64,000 bases of DNA from Roridomyces roridus (GCA_029378245.1 JARKIF010000020.1:1054001-1118000); one strand, 5' to 3'. Positions 36,027 to 47,955 are shown, counted from the stretch's first letter. The notes: generated by a model not told the origin, from the letters alone. Made by a program: numbers and translations.

Positions 36027-36980
36027 GGGAGAACGAATGCGAATCTAACCATTGTCCCAGAAAATCTCAAACACCGGAGCGGCCTGACTGTCCAGGGGAT
36101 ATCCCTTCAACTCGTGAAGCTTCCACATCCCTTCATAGGCGGTGATATCTCGATATTCAGACCAGCATTCCGTCTTCATCTCGACAGTGGGAAATCCGTG
36201 AGCTGCAGCGTCTTCTGCACTGAGACGTTCGACACTGGATCCATCGACCAAAAGTATGGACATTCTGGCCATGATAAAGAGCCGGGGGGTTGGTATAGGT
36301 GCGAGGAGGGAGAGAGGAACATATATCCCTCCCTGTTCGGTGGCTCATGGGTCGAAGGTGGAGCCACTTTGAGAATGAATTCAACCTGGTAGATGAACAC
36401 TGCGGAATAATTTCGGTTGGAATGCAACCGGGAGGGGGGCCGGCCTTACCGAACTTTTCCAGATCAGATGTGAGTCGCAGTTTCTTGAACATATTGTTGG
36501 CCTGACACATCCAGGAACAGGAGCTGTCTCGATCGGAATGAAGAACCAAACATCCGACCTGTCGTCCGTACACATCCATGCAATCAAAACTTGAGTTGGT
36601 CAACGAGATGTCCTTAGCGCAATCCGAGATTCGACTCACCGAATCCAGTCATTGTCACATGGGTGTGGCTTTACATTCCGAGGGTTGAACAACTCCCAGC
36701 CAAGGTCAAACTCGGCGGAAGGTAGCCTTGCAATTTCAGTATAGTCCTCGAGTTCGGCGCTCTCCGACAACCCGAACAAAAGTGTGCCCAGACGAATATT
36801 TGCGACTTTGTCTGCTTCAACGTCGAAGATCCGGTATCGTGCGAAATTGCGAAAGCAAATATGGTGAAACTGCTCCAAGGATAAGATCTCTGTGGCTCGT
36901 GTTTCCCAAGTTGGATCATTCCAATCAATACATGCAGTTGCGTTGGATATCCGACTTTGAGACATCCAAACGGGGGGGTA

Positions 36981-36989
36981 AATCATTTT
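36981..36989. repeat. 9-bp target duplication, left
   Basis: AATCATTTT, repeated exactly at 39085-39093. Confidence 0.85.
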
Positions 36990-39084
36990 GGGCTTACAGA
37001 AACTGCCGCACTGCCGCCCTGTTGCCGCAGCAGCTACCGCACTGGACCGCGTGGTGCCGCACTGATGTCACACTACCGCAGTGTCACGCTTTTGGTTGCA
37101 GCTGCGGCAGTTTGCATAAAGGTAGTACCAAACTAAAAGTGAGATAAATGGCCAAATGTGTAGCCTGCTATCCGAGGACCCTCTCTGTGGTGTCCGTTTT
37201 TCAAAAGAGTAAGTCTATCGTGAGTTAAATCAATTTTAGTCAACATGTGCACAGCTGGGTACTACGAAACAGGACCTGTTTCAATCCACGAAAGTCACCC
37301 GATTGAGTTCCAAAGAAGCCAAGAGATGTCTGGTGAGTGACTTTACGTCCGAGACTAGCGCCTGGCACCAGGTTTCCAACTTTCGACTACAAACTCCGGA
37401 GTTGCATTTGGTTCATTTCCGTGGATCAACTCCGAGTCTCCCTTTGCTGCTGGAAGGAGAGATCATTTTATTCATGATTTCCCAGCATTGGATGGTAGTA
37501 CGACGCAATGAAGGCTCGCTGTTTCTGCTCTCCCCGGACGTTCGTCCCAAAGTCCGATACACCCCTTTGCTCTCTGATGGCCTTGCAGCTGTCGACCCAC
37601 ACCATTCTAGCTTCTTCACGGTACTCAAGGCTCTTACCTTTCCCATGCCACGCTCAGCTACACACTATCTCGGAGTTGAAATTTCTGGAGGCAAACGGAA
37701 CCGTCGCAGAACCCGGGATTGCCGCTTGGCTGCTGCCGCACCATGCGTGTTTGAAGTTGCAGTTGTTGAAAGTAAATGAACCAATCAATTGATCGTGTAC
37801 AACAAGGTACAGCGTCTAGGGGATTGGACTCCCAACCCCTCGTATATATACTACATACTCCGTCCTACTCCGGCTGCGCCCGCAGCGTTCTTACCAAGTC
37901 CGCAGTAAGTTACAAAGGATATTACAAAGCCCGCCTTATCCCGACTCAAGTGCGATTGCTCTTCCAACAGCAGTGCTTGAATCGACGGCGCAAGTGCCAC
38001 TGTGAACCTGGAATGGAGTGTAACAATCCCCAAAATCCGACACTGGGGATCTGGAATAGGTTGCATTCGACACGCGCTGAGATGCGGAGCTAACTTGTTG
38101 TGCGGCGTTCGTTTCACCCGACATCTGGCGGGACGCTGGTTGGGTTCGTTCCGTGATATAAATGTTCATTGATTGGCTTTATCCATGGCGCCGCGTTTGA
38201 CTCTCAGAAGACCCTGGAATACTTGACAGACCATCCGAGCATCGCCAATCTGAACTCCGTGAGTAGGTCTTCGTTTGCTTCGTGCGCGATTTAAGGCTCT
38301 TACCTTGCTCATTCCATGGCGCAATCCGCGCTGCTGTGAATACAGAATTCAGCGGAATAAGCTCGAAAATCGATTGGTGGGTCTCCTGAGGCCTAACAGA
38401 CTCGGAGGCGCTGCCGCGCCGTTGGGACTTGGTTACTTGGAATTGATGTATCTCGGGTTTGAACAATCGTATTTCGAAACGGACACTGGTGGGTTGCATG
38501 AGGATAAATGAGCCATCTAAAGGTGTGTTTGCCTCGAAAAAAATAAAATTTGGGAGAGAAGCGGCAGTTTCACAACTGCCGCTTCTAGTGTCACACTGCC
38601 GCAGCGTCACGCCGCTTAGGTACCGCACTGCGGTGCGGCAGTTACCGCTTTGCCGCAGCTTCCAAAAAGTTGCCGCGACTTTTTCGTTCAGCTGCCGCAC
38701 TGTAAGTGGTACTTTGCCGCAGCTGACCGCAAGGTACCGCACTGGACCGATTTCAGTATGCAAGTATAGTTGAAAATTTTGATGATTTATGTTCGATTTG
38801 GAGTTCTGGGACTCCAGATACAATACCTTTATCTTGATAGGTCACTCATGGAGAGGGAAGGCTCCAACTAGGCTATAAATCAAGTTCAAAATCGGATGAA
38901 ACAGGCTCAATTACGGATTCTTCGCGACACGAGATACAATGGCTGAACGTACGACAATTCAACATGCTCAGGGAAGTCTTCGACCACATAAAACACCTTG
39001 TTGTGAATTTAGCTACCGCAGCTGCGTGCCGCACCACTACCGCAACTACCGCTGCGGCAGCAGTGCGGTAGTTTCTGTAGGCCC
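36990..39084. mobile_element. Mutator-like TIR element, copy 2 (2095 bp)
   Basis: Inverted copy of the element at 17185-19024: GGGCTTACAGAAACTGCCGC at the left, GGGCCTACAGAAACTACCGC at the right on the other strand. A 9-bp AATCATTTT duplication flanks it, and it sits in an exon of paralog D. It keeps the same internal frames (37303-37779 and 38275-38511, plus strand). It is longer than copy 1 mainly because of a solo LTR at 37764-37969. Confidence 0.85.
37764..37969. mobile_element. solo LTR nested in copy 2 (206 bp)
   Basis: Starts TGTTGAAAG and ends CTTCCAACA (TG...CA), flanked by GCAGT on both sides (37759-37763, 37970-37974). It is absent at the matching position of copy 1. It contains a TATATATAC box. 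A 5-bp TSD and TG/CA ends identify an LTR-retroelement remnant. Confidence 0.8.
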
Positions 39085-39093
39085 AATCATTTT
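39085..39093. repeat. 9-bp target duplication, right
   Basis: Second copy of AATCATTTT. Confidence 0.85.
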
Positions 39094-40127
39094 TCGGGAT
39101 TCGAATTCAAGGCAGAGCCGGCCTGTTGAACCACGAATCCACAGGGTCAGGTTCTACTAACGCGTCAAAAAAAAAACACAGCAGAAGGGTACCTCGAGGA
39201 TCTAGACTTACCGGGGTACTTTGCGGGCGGAACTCATGAATATCCTGCGTGTTTTTCGAGCTAGTGAGAAATAGTGCATGGTTGATAAATCGTTTGTCTT
39301 ACCGTGAAATCTGCTACCTACACAGCTCAACTTGCGGATCCAATGCAGTAACACGATGGACATACCCAACACACGTACAGATAAGCCTGCAGAATGAAGG
39401 ACGGGCGGTGCAGACCGAGATATTCAGTGTATGGTACCAGGTCTATATCCAAGTCAGCTTCAACAAGCGCAGTAAAAGAGGGCATGACCGTCTTGAGCAA
39501 TGACCGCATGCTTCCCACCTAAGCTGGACAACCCAAAGATTTGAAGCACGTTCGGATGCCTGATATTCTGTTGAGTATTACAATCAGAAACCAAGGGTTC
39601 ACAATCACCAGATATTTGCGTGCCGCGAGATGTATTTACGACATTCCTGCGTCGAAAGATGTCTAGCGGGGAGTATGTTAAAGGGAGCACGCACCTCTTC
39701 TGCCGTCTCACCCTTGTACAACATCACTGACTTGGAGTCGTTGGTCTGGACCTTGGCGGAGAACACACGGAGGAAGCAAGCCTCCGCTCGACCTCGAGAA
39801 ACTGCCCTGAGATGGCGATCCATGTGGGTCTCCCTTCTGAGGTCAATCTCCCATCGAGCGATTTTCTTGAACTCTAGCGAGCATTAGCGCAAATCGGACC
39901 ACTCAAGGTGCGACAAACCATCCATTTGAACCGGCGGGGTGACGTGGATATGGCTGGTGAATGTACCGCCCGAGATGGACAGGTTTTGGGACCCCGAGAA
40001 AAAGGCGCCCGCATATCTGGTGCCAGCGTCGTGAATTGAGTTGTCGGGGCACACAGGAGGGAACTGTGGCTCACCCCGGGGCATGGGAATCGGTCTTTGA
40101 GTCGATTGTGAGCGGGTCTTCGTCCAT

Positions 40128-40995
40128 CGAAGATGGTGGTGGGAGCAGAGAAGTCAAGCGCCGGGATGATGGAAGGATGAGATCTTGAATCGCACAGCCC
40201 AAACACCGCCCCATGGCTGTCCTCACGCCGGGGTTATATTGGCGCAACCGTGCTGTTCATACTGATAGGAAGGTTGCACTGAATCCCCTCCTCCCTATTT
40301 GATCATACCAACACGGAGACGAACAGGAATGTCCTGCGCCAATCTCGAGCTTGAGTTTCCCCGCACGTCGTTACCACGCGCCCAAAAGTCCTTGTGATGC
40401 GGTCGTCGTCCTCATCATTTTCCGAGGAGAAGTTTCTATCGCTATTACTTATCTCGATTCCCATCGCGCCTGGCGTTCCGGGGGAATCATGAATAAACCA
40501 CCGTGTACAGACATCCAGTGAGAACACCGGCACTGTTTAGGGAAGCCGAGGCCCAGGGGTTGGCCAAGAAAAGCGCTACAAACTCGCCCGCCAGACTCAG
40601 GAACGTGAAATGACGTAGGTAAGGCAAGGATATGCGCGTTGAAGCAGTCAAGCCAGGAGGGATCGAGAGCGTAGGGAAGTGACGGAGTGTGTGGAGCGGG
40701 AGTGATCGTGGAGTTGTGAAGATTTGGGGATAACTGTCACATCTTCTGACTGGGAGACCGTCAACTCATCGCACTCCACGCCCAACGTACCTCGATGGTA
40801 CTAACGGACGGGGATGCATATGACTGGATCAGGCAGCGTGAAGCCCATTAGTTTTTACAACACAGCGTGAATACGTGAATGTCTAGCTCCCTTTAAAAAG
40901 AAAATGAGCGTGTCCTATGCTTCAAGTTCAAAGAGCCACTCACCAAGAGAACCCCAAAATAAATGAAAAGAAACCCAGACCCCGCGCGTGTGCGT
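40128..40995. other. gene-free stretch
   Basis: Upstream side of paralog D and downstream side of the isochorismatase-type gene. No supported feature. Confidence 0.45.
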
Positions 40996-41636
40996 CTACC
41001 GCCCCTCAAAGATATCGGGCAGATACTTCATATCGAGGATCATAACCCCAGCCTCGTCCAGCTCCTCCTCTACCCTCGCGCTGATCCTGGCCGCCGGCGT
41101 GAATCGCCCTCCTTCGCCGATTTCGAGATGATCATAAGTCCCATGCGCACCACGTATCAGTATCACCGTGTTTCCACGCTCGAGGGCACCCCTACACGCT
41201 GGTCGACGCACAATCAGCCTCCGCACAGGTGCAGCCAGGGAGCCGATAAGGGAGGGAAGGAAGAAAGGAATGGCAACGCACTGTGTTTGACGCTATAATC
41301 CGATAGCAGGCCCACGACGACAATCTCCTCATCCGGTGTGATGAGCTCCGCAAGCTCGGTCCCCGTAAACGCGTTACTCTTCTCCTTATCCAGCACAAGC
41401 TCGCCAGGGAGTGGAGGGTGTACGAGCTCCCGCGTTGGTGTACCCTGGGCGTCTGGGTCGCCTGGGTCGCCAGTGTTACGGACGTGGATGATACGTATTG
41501 AGTCGGGTGGTGCTTGGCGCGCGCTGGTGAGGACAAGGTCGATGTTAGCTGTGACGATGGAGGCGGAAGGGATGCCCATGGGTGGCGCTGCGACAAAGCC
41601 TGCTTGGTAGCCCAGGACGAGCAGGGTACGGGGCAT
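40996..41636 (-). CDS. isochorismatase-fold protein, copy 1 (185 aa)
   Basis: Exons 41282-41636 and 40996-41198, 83-bp intron. The start MPRTLLVLG at 41636 follows the usual beginning of the fold. Landmarks: IIHVRNTGD, LVLDKEKSNAF with the conserved lysine, IVVVGLLSDYSV, and NTVILIRGAHGTYD. The family hydrolyses amides or vinyl ethers (nicotinamidase, isochorismatase and relatives). The first-strand catalytic Asp of the family, present as LCLDAQAG in the neighbouring copy, is Gly here (LVLGYQAG), and the usual nucleophile Cys position reads Ser (SDYSV). This copy may therefore lack activity or do something else. It lies in tandem with copy 2, same strand, about 0.6 kb away. Confidence 0.8.
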
Positions 41637-42253
41637 GATGGGCGGGAGCACGCGCAATCCAATCCGATCTTCTTTGGTCACACCTCTGATGGTCACGAGG
41701 AGGCCTCGGCTCTATCTGTTGCGCATGCCGTCAGCGTTTGGAAATTGAAATCAATTCACTTGTGTTGGTCTCTTGTTCAAGTCGTTGGTCTCAGGTCTGG
41801 AGAAATAGTCAGTGGTTCCATACTGGAGATAAGAATCACGTCCAATTCATCACAACACAGGGTCTATACACGCTTCGATTCATGGCCAACTTTCGGGTCA
41901 TTACAGCACGCCCCGGCTAGAATAAGGCAGATTTAGATTTCATTCTTCCAATTGATTCAGTCATAAATATAACTTGAGATTAGATTAAGAAAGGCCTCCC
42001 CGAGCCACGCGGGTACAGGCACCCAAACCGCAAAACAGTGGCGACCTGATCCCTAAAGAGACTCTACCATCTGGCATCTGCCCAAGAAAGTGAGTTGGAT
42101 ATCAAAACAGGTCGAAAACTATCTCCTCGTCCCCGACTCCCCATCATCAGCCATTGTCCGTCGGCTTTTCGAAATCCCAACTCCGACTCCGGCGTCAACT
42201 CGCATACCATTCTGCAACCGACGTCCAAACCATTCGCACCACATGCAACACAC
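41637..42253. other. intergenic between tandem copies
   Basis: No feature recognised. It contains the presumed promoter of copy 1 and the 3' end of copy 2. Confidence 0.4.
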
Positions 42254-42898
42254 CTAACGATCATCGAAAATCGCCTCCAAATCCTTCATCTCGAGTAAGC
42301 TGACACCTGCTTCCTCCAGTTCACCCTCAATCTCCGCCTCGATTCGCGCAGCGGGTGTGACTCCACCACCATACAACACCTCGAGGCGGTCGTACGTCCC
42401 ATGCGCCCCGCGGATCATCAGCACCGAATTCCCGCGTCCGAGGGCCGCACTACACGCTGTACGCAAAGGGACAGTAAGATAAGAACGAAAATCTTAATAG
42501 AAATCAAACTCACTCGCTCGGACCGAGAAATCCGACTGCAATCCCACAATCACAATCTCCGCATCCGTTGCGATCAACTCTCCCAGCCTTGTCCCCGCAA
42601 ACGCGTTATTCTTGCGCTTATCAACGACAAATTCGTTCGGCGGGGGTGCACCCAACGCCAATTCCCATCCCGGCGATCGAGGCTCGTCGAGCTCGCCAAA
42701 GTCCCCCGTGTTACGAACGTGGATTATACGAGGGGGTTGGGCGGCTGCACGCGCTTTTGCGAGGATACGTGCGAGGGTGCGACGGAGGGAAGATGCAGAG
42801 GGGACACCCGTGGGTGGGTCAGAGAGGACCCCTGCTTGGGCGTCGAGGCAGAGGAGGATACGACGGGTTTCAGAGTCAGAATCCGGGTGCACGTTCAT
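42254..42898 (-). CDS. isochorismatase-fold protein, copy 2 (195 aa)
   Basis: Exons 42514-42898 and 42254-42456 (57-bp intron). The second exon is 203 nt, as in copy 1, and the intron has the same phase, so the two are a tandem duplication. Landmarks: ILLCLDAQAG with the catalytic Asp, IIHVRNTGD, FVVDKRKNNAF with the conserved Lys, IVIVGLQSDFSV and NSVLMIRGAHGTYD. The nucleophile position is Ser rather than Cys, which is more like the isochorismatase branch than the nicotinamidase branch. It is probably a small cytosolic hydrolase; no signal peptide is seen. The substrate cannot be inferred from the neighbourhood. Confidence 0.8.
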
Positions 42899-43527
42899 AA
42901 GGAGGAAGCGAGAGCGGAAGACCGCACGGGCGGCGAGATAGATGGGCCGCTGTCAGTGGGAGTTTGGTTTTATACTTAAACGAGGGCTTGCAACGTGCCC
43001 TTCGGCATCAGCTTCGCAATTTGACTGCCGGCATATACCTCCTCGCTATGTCATATTTCCCGTCCAAGTGGAACCCAGTATTCTACACTGTGAATGCAAC
43101 TACGCAGACGGCTCCCCTGGGGCGCGTTTGACGATTCGGAGCATTTAGCTTTCGGGGTACGTCGAGGGTTGATATAAGTAGCTAACAAATGAGATGGTGG
43201 CGCGCGTCAATCCCAGTCTGTCAGGGTCTCGGCAAGTGTCAGCTGATATACTATCCGAGATTCGAAGAAGGACATTCTTGTATTTGGGAAGGCGGTCTTC
43301 TTTGCTTTTACGGCAGCGTATAATCTGAACCGTCCTCGGACGTCGTGGTTGGTTCTTGCAGATTCCTGCTCGCCCGGCTTCCAGTTAGCGCTGCCGCGAG
43401 GCCCGAGTTGATTCATTTCCGGGGCGTCGCTCCTGGGCATACGTACGTCTCCGCGAAGCCAGAATAGACGATCGAGGCAAATGAAACTGCGTCATAGAAT
43501 GTTGTTTGGCAGATTGGGAGGGATCAT
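42899..43527. other. no gene recognised
   Basis: Upstream region of copy 2. A minus-strand 77-codon frame at 43207-43440 has no supporting feature. Confidence 0.4.
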
Positions 43528-43919
43528 TGAATTTGAGTCTATCGAATAGTCAAAGTTGTTTGCTTGTTTCGATCCAGCTCCAAGCAAATCGTGCATGGGT
43601 GCCAGGAGAGTTGCTGCACCGTACAAGTTCTATTTTTCGGTTTCGCCAAGGTTTCGCGGAGCTGATCGTGAGTCGATGACACTCAGGTCGGAACTTTGAG
43701 AGAGCGTCAACGTTCTCCGGACTCACGATCTCAGTTCTGGCACGTCGAATTGGGTGGTCCTGACAATGCCGACCGTCAGATCAGATTCCGTTATCGAACA
43801 GCTCCACAAGAGCCAAGACCGATAAAGCCGAGCCCGTGGTCGACAATCAGCACGTCCATCATCCCAGGCACAGGCACTCACGTCACGTTTCTTTCCCGAC
43901 TTCCTTCTCCACCCTCCCT
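43528..43919 (+). repeat. dispersed repeat P, copy 1
   Basis: Matches 47525-47888: shared TTTGAGTCTATCGAATAG, GAGAGAGCGTCAACGTTCTC, CCGATAAAGCCGAGCCCGTG and CCGACTTCCTTCTCCACCCT, with indels between. No coding capacity. Confidence 0.75.
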
Positions 43920-43933
43920 GCATCTCCCTAATC

Positions 43934-44340
43934 CTGAGCATTTGGCCGCACAGGTTAGGGTGAGTTCAAAGTTGTCTTGGCTCCCGCGCTGTTTCCCCAA
44001 AATCGCAAGCGGTCCCAATCCTGCAACTACGCGCAGCGCTACCAAGCTGCGGTATCGCTTTCACATTGTTCACACCTCTCGAGGGTGTCTGAAGGAACCC
44101 CTTGGATCCTATCTCGGCGGTGTATCCCAATATCTCAATCGCACTCACTCGTCGCTGCCTGGTATTCCATTCCCCATCGCCCAGCGTTTCTTATCTCTGA
44201 CTGTGATGGAAGCCAGGTATGACGAGCTTGGATCCCCGACTACCCAAACGCAGGGCGAATGTCGGTCACCAGCGCAGAGAACTCGCCTTGAACTCCCCCC
44301 GCGAACAGCGCAGAGTGTATTCTCTGACACAGCCCATGAG
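43934..44340 (+). repeat. dispersed repeat Q, copy 1
   Basis: Near-identical to 61284-61620 plus 61950-62020: CCTGAGCATTTGGCCGCACA through GATGGAAGCCAGGTATGACG, then the TGTATTCTCTGACACAGCC block. Copy 2 is split by extra sequence. Confidence 0.8.
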
Positions 44341-45146
44341 CGTACTACTGACTCCGGTTTTGTGTATACTCCGTCGACATCTCCGAGGATCGTCGACGCC
44401 CCCAAACGTGAGTTGTCCCGCATCCTTCGTAAAGCATGCTGAACGAAACCTTGTTAATGAGTCCCCGATGATGTTTCCTCGGCGAATGTGGTGGAGTCAA
44501 TAAATTCAGGTAAGGAGAATATTTCTGACGCTCTCTGTATCCACTACAATTTTGCTAGTTTCATTTCACCGTCGACGACTACGAAAAAAATCCATATTGA
44601 CATCCTGTGGACGTCCCCCGCCGAGATCTCGACTTTTTTTTCTATGCCGTGTGATACCACTGGGTACGAGCTCGAATTCTTCCTTTCGTTTCATATCCAA
44701 CATTCCTTCCAGTGTTGCGTACAAAGTGCCTCTGGAAACCAAGCCAGCGGACTTGCTCGAACACTCGGAGACGGCACATCCGGATATGTGCGAGGTGATA
44801 GCGGAACAGACGCAGGGGATGAGTGACGAGCAAGTACGGAGCTGGTTTGGACGTATCGAGTAGATGACTTCTGGTGTGTGGTTTATTGATTTATTTTCCT
44901 CGAAGGGGTGTTTCATTGATCCTCCCCAGAGCAACCTTGGAAACGAAAACCTAACCTGATGCCAATCATATGGTAAGCGAGCGGCAGCCGGGTGAAATTG
45001 CCAAAATCGTCAAGCGACGTCCATCACCTCTGCTTGTTAGACCTTCCATAGACGTCCTTCCGAGGCTGTGTTGGGCTGGCACTCTCACACACTCTGTCCA
45101 GCACGACGACGACGCGACTCCCCTCCCCATCGACCTCGAGTCGGCC
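44341..45146. other. no gene recognised
   Basis: Flank between repeat Q and the truncated paralog. Homology to the paralog A region begins near 45064. Confidence 0.4.
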
Positions 45147-46322
45147 ATGTCCAGTACGAGTATCATCATCAACGGTGCGAGTCCTTTTGAGCAGGATACT
45201 GGACACGACACTGATCTGCTTGTAGGCGGTCGCGGCGGCTCCGGGGCACGAGGAAGCAATCGAGGTGGAACTGGGGGAGCTGGGAAAGGCCCGAAAGTCA
45301 CTCTTAAGACCTACCATATCGGCCGAGCGTCATTCGACATCAGAGAACCGTAGGCTCCTCGTTCCCTCTATAGTGCGTGGCTCTTGATGTCTCTCTCCCT
45401 CAGACCGACTCCAGCCTGGACAGCCGACTTCCATGCGGTGAAACTCGCTGATCTCATTCTCGATGAGGAGATACACAAGGAGGAAGTTTCGGTGGACGCC
45501 GATGACCCTTCTTCCCGGGTACGAGGCGTTGTACAGCGGCGGTCCCACGTCGTCAGGGTGCATCGCGCACGCATATTTGCAATCAAGCCCCGATGACGGC
45601 GGTGGTTTACGATTCGAGTTCCGTATTTCAAAAGGTGAGGATCTATCTTGCCCCGATGTAGTAGCTCACGAAGTAATGTTAGGTGAAGGACCGAGTTCTG
45701 AATGCTCAGCAATTTCGGTAAGCCGCCAATCCCACCGAACGATGCGTCTTACCGTCCGGCCGTACAACTATAGCCATCCGTTATTAGCGCAACTGTTTGG
45801 GGTCCATTGCTCAACGAGTCTGAATGCGCTCGTATATCATGACGGTGCGTGAGCCCTCTGCTGATACTTCTGGTCTAATCCACCATTTACCAGAGATGAT
45901 GACAATAGACCAGGTCAAGGAGATGCATTCTCACTCAGTCTTGGCTTGGAACTACCTTCGTTTTGCTGTGGTAAGTTGTGCTTCCCGACGTCCCAATGGA
46001 CAAGATATGTAACGAGTTGCTCACTCGTGGCGGATCTCCAGGCAGCGCAATATCACGTAGGGACTCTGCATTTCACACATGTGACCCATGTTGAGCCCGT
46101 CGCAGACAGCAGACGAGTATCTCTCCAGGACAGCCGCAATATCACTTGAGAGCTTGTCGGGATCAATTTGGATTCGACTTTCGACCGGGCGATTATGCTT
46201 CGACATCGGGAACGGGAATCAATCATTTTGCTCCCCTCACGTTGCAAAAAGGAGACCTCCGCTCCCAGCGGCTAGGTTCAATCTTGCGGATCCTAATCTG
46301 CTCGACATCATCGCACAGAAAC
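45147..46322 (+). pseudogene. truncated inverted duplicate of paralog A
   Basis: Homologous to 7224-8482 but in opposite orientation. It keeps the first ATG (MSSTSIIINGASPFEQDT), the Gly-rich segment, HRARIFAIKPR, HPLLAQLFGVHCSTSLNAL, and the short exon at its family-typical 77 nt (ending LAWNYLRFAV). Homology stops near 46322, after FNLADPNLLDIIAQK, so the whole C-terminal half is missing. It preserves the frame that A has lost, which shows the 7-bp change in A is the derived one. Confidence 0.75.
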
Positions 46323-47524
46323 CACCTGTGGGTCCCACACATCCAAGCCTGTAAGCTAGGTACCATGCGCCGTGGTACAAAGCTAACAGGCATGAGTTCA
46401 TGCTTTGGGCCCATGCTCCCAACCATGCTCCTGGCAAATTTGACTTGGTGGTGGACAAGTCAGTCCCCTGGTAACTGGTCGAGGTGCCCGGCTTTTCGGC
46501 CGCTCATCAAAGGCCATCAATAATTGATGGCACCGAAAAAGCGGCAATTGGCATGGGCAGCGCAAATCCATCAAAGTGGGCACGAGACTACAGTGCCGGG
46601 TGATATCATCAATTATTGATGGCATCAGACGCGACTGATGTTGTAGAGGGAGTCAGGGGCTGAAAGAGTTTCCAGTAAACTTGTACCTAGAACTGTCTCC
46701 ATCACTCACAAACTGCAGCACAGTGAGCAATCACTGTGATGATTCCAGTGTAAGGTGACTCGGTGTGATGAGCAGTTAAGAGTGGGAGTGTGATGGGTGA
46801 TAGCAACGAGAAAGGAGGGAGTGATGGTGAACAAAAAGCGGGACAGCTTATAAATGCCGCCTCGGACCAATGATTCGCTTATCAATTTGATTGATCTCCA
46901 CGTGGTGCTCCGCGAGGCTCGAAATCCTTTCCCTTGCACCCTACATCTGGTTATTCAATGGCACCCCGTAAGGTCATTCATTCCATGGCACAATTGTGGC
47001 CCGAAGTCGACGCCTGGTTCGATTCCCAGCGTCCAACATCTACACTTCCTCGCGATTCTCTTTCCCGAATGGGAAGCAGGATCCTGAACTCGGCCTTTCC
47101 AACTACTCGGAAGTGTGCGATACAGAGTGTAGCCACCAGAACAGCTCTCTGCTTTCTCATCCACTATCCCGCGTCATTCCATCCGCGGGATGGCTAACCG
47201 TGGTATCTGTGACCTCTAACTTGCAGCTTTCATTCAACTGGGCGGAAACGAGCTCACCTTCTCCATGCAATGCTGACTTCATCACTCACTGATGTTCGGC
47301 GCGCCTGCAGCAGGATAGTCTTCCGGCCCGGGTGAACTCATCATCATCATCAGAACTCTACACATACACCGTTTGCCTTGCTGAAAGTCATCAGACCAGT
47401 GCGCGGCGCACACTTGCGATCCTTGAGAGAATCCCAGATTTACAAGCAAGAGGACCGGGTTCGACCCCCGGTGTCTGAATAGCCACGCGCGGTGGGTATT
47501 TTTGAATCGGAATACTAAGATCGT
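46323..47524. other. mostly non-coding, two CATCAAT near-palindromes
   Basis: CCATCAATAATTGATGGCA (from about 46511) and CATCAATTATTGATGGCA (from about 46607) form small self-complementary sites. A TATA-like TTATAAAT at ~46850 precedes an 80-codon frame at 46958-47197 (MAPRKVIHSMAQLWPEVDAW), which I cannot assign. Confidence 0.35.
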
Positions 47525-47888
47525 TGAATTTGAGTCTATCGAATAGCCAACCTTGTTTCTACCCAGCTCCAAGCAAATCGTGTATGTGAGTGCGCCGGAG
47601 AGTTGCTGCACCGTACAAGTTGTATTCTTCCGTTTCGCTCAGAGTTACCCACCGGATCGTGACTCAATGATGCTCAGCTCGGAAATTTGAGAGAGCGTCA
47701 ACGTTCTCCGGACTCACAATCTCAGATCTGCCATGTCGAATTGGGTGGTTCTGACAATGGCACAATGCCGACCGTCACATATTGTCGGCACAGGATGCCG
47801 ACCGCTTCCGTTATCGAACACCGATAAAGCCGAGCCCGTGGTCGGTATCAGCACGTCCATCATTTTTCCGACTTCCTTCTCCACCCTC
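47525..47888 (+). repeat. dispersed repeat P, copy 2
   Basis: See 43528-43919. It ends at CCACCCTCCT, after which GTAGTCTCTCGTAGACAG is shared instead with 61625. Confidence 0.75.
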
Positions 47889-47955
47889 CTCGTAGTCTCT
47901 CGTAGACAGTACTCTAGATCAATCTGACGATACAAGTATGTAGATTGATTAGAGT

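Larger units (their letters stand above)
35272..40127 (-). pseudogene. expanded-family paralog D, multiply interrupted
   Basis: Exons 40075-40127, 39919-40016, 39695-39873, 39609-39646, 39489-39559, 39366-39442, 39303-39317, 39212-39244, 36640-39153 (contains the insertion), 36450-36589, one starting at 36399, and two 3' exons ending in PEFGSLC at 35272. Sizes match B exon for exon (53, 98, 179, 38, 71, 77, 15 and 33 nt). Motifs: GAFFSGSQN, LWIRGSTGRLC, GYMFLSP, WPECPYFWS. Three lesions are seen: a 2095-bp TIR element inside the ninth exon, a one-base frameshift near 36233-36243, and a TIR element in a 3' intron (35500-36026). It is non-functional by sequence. Confidence 0.8.
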
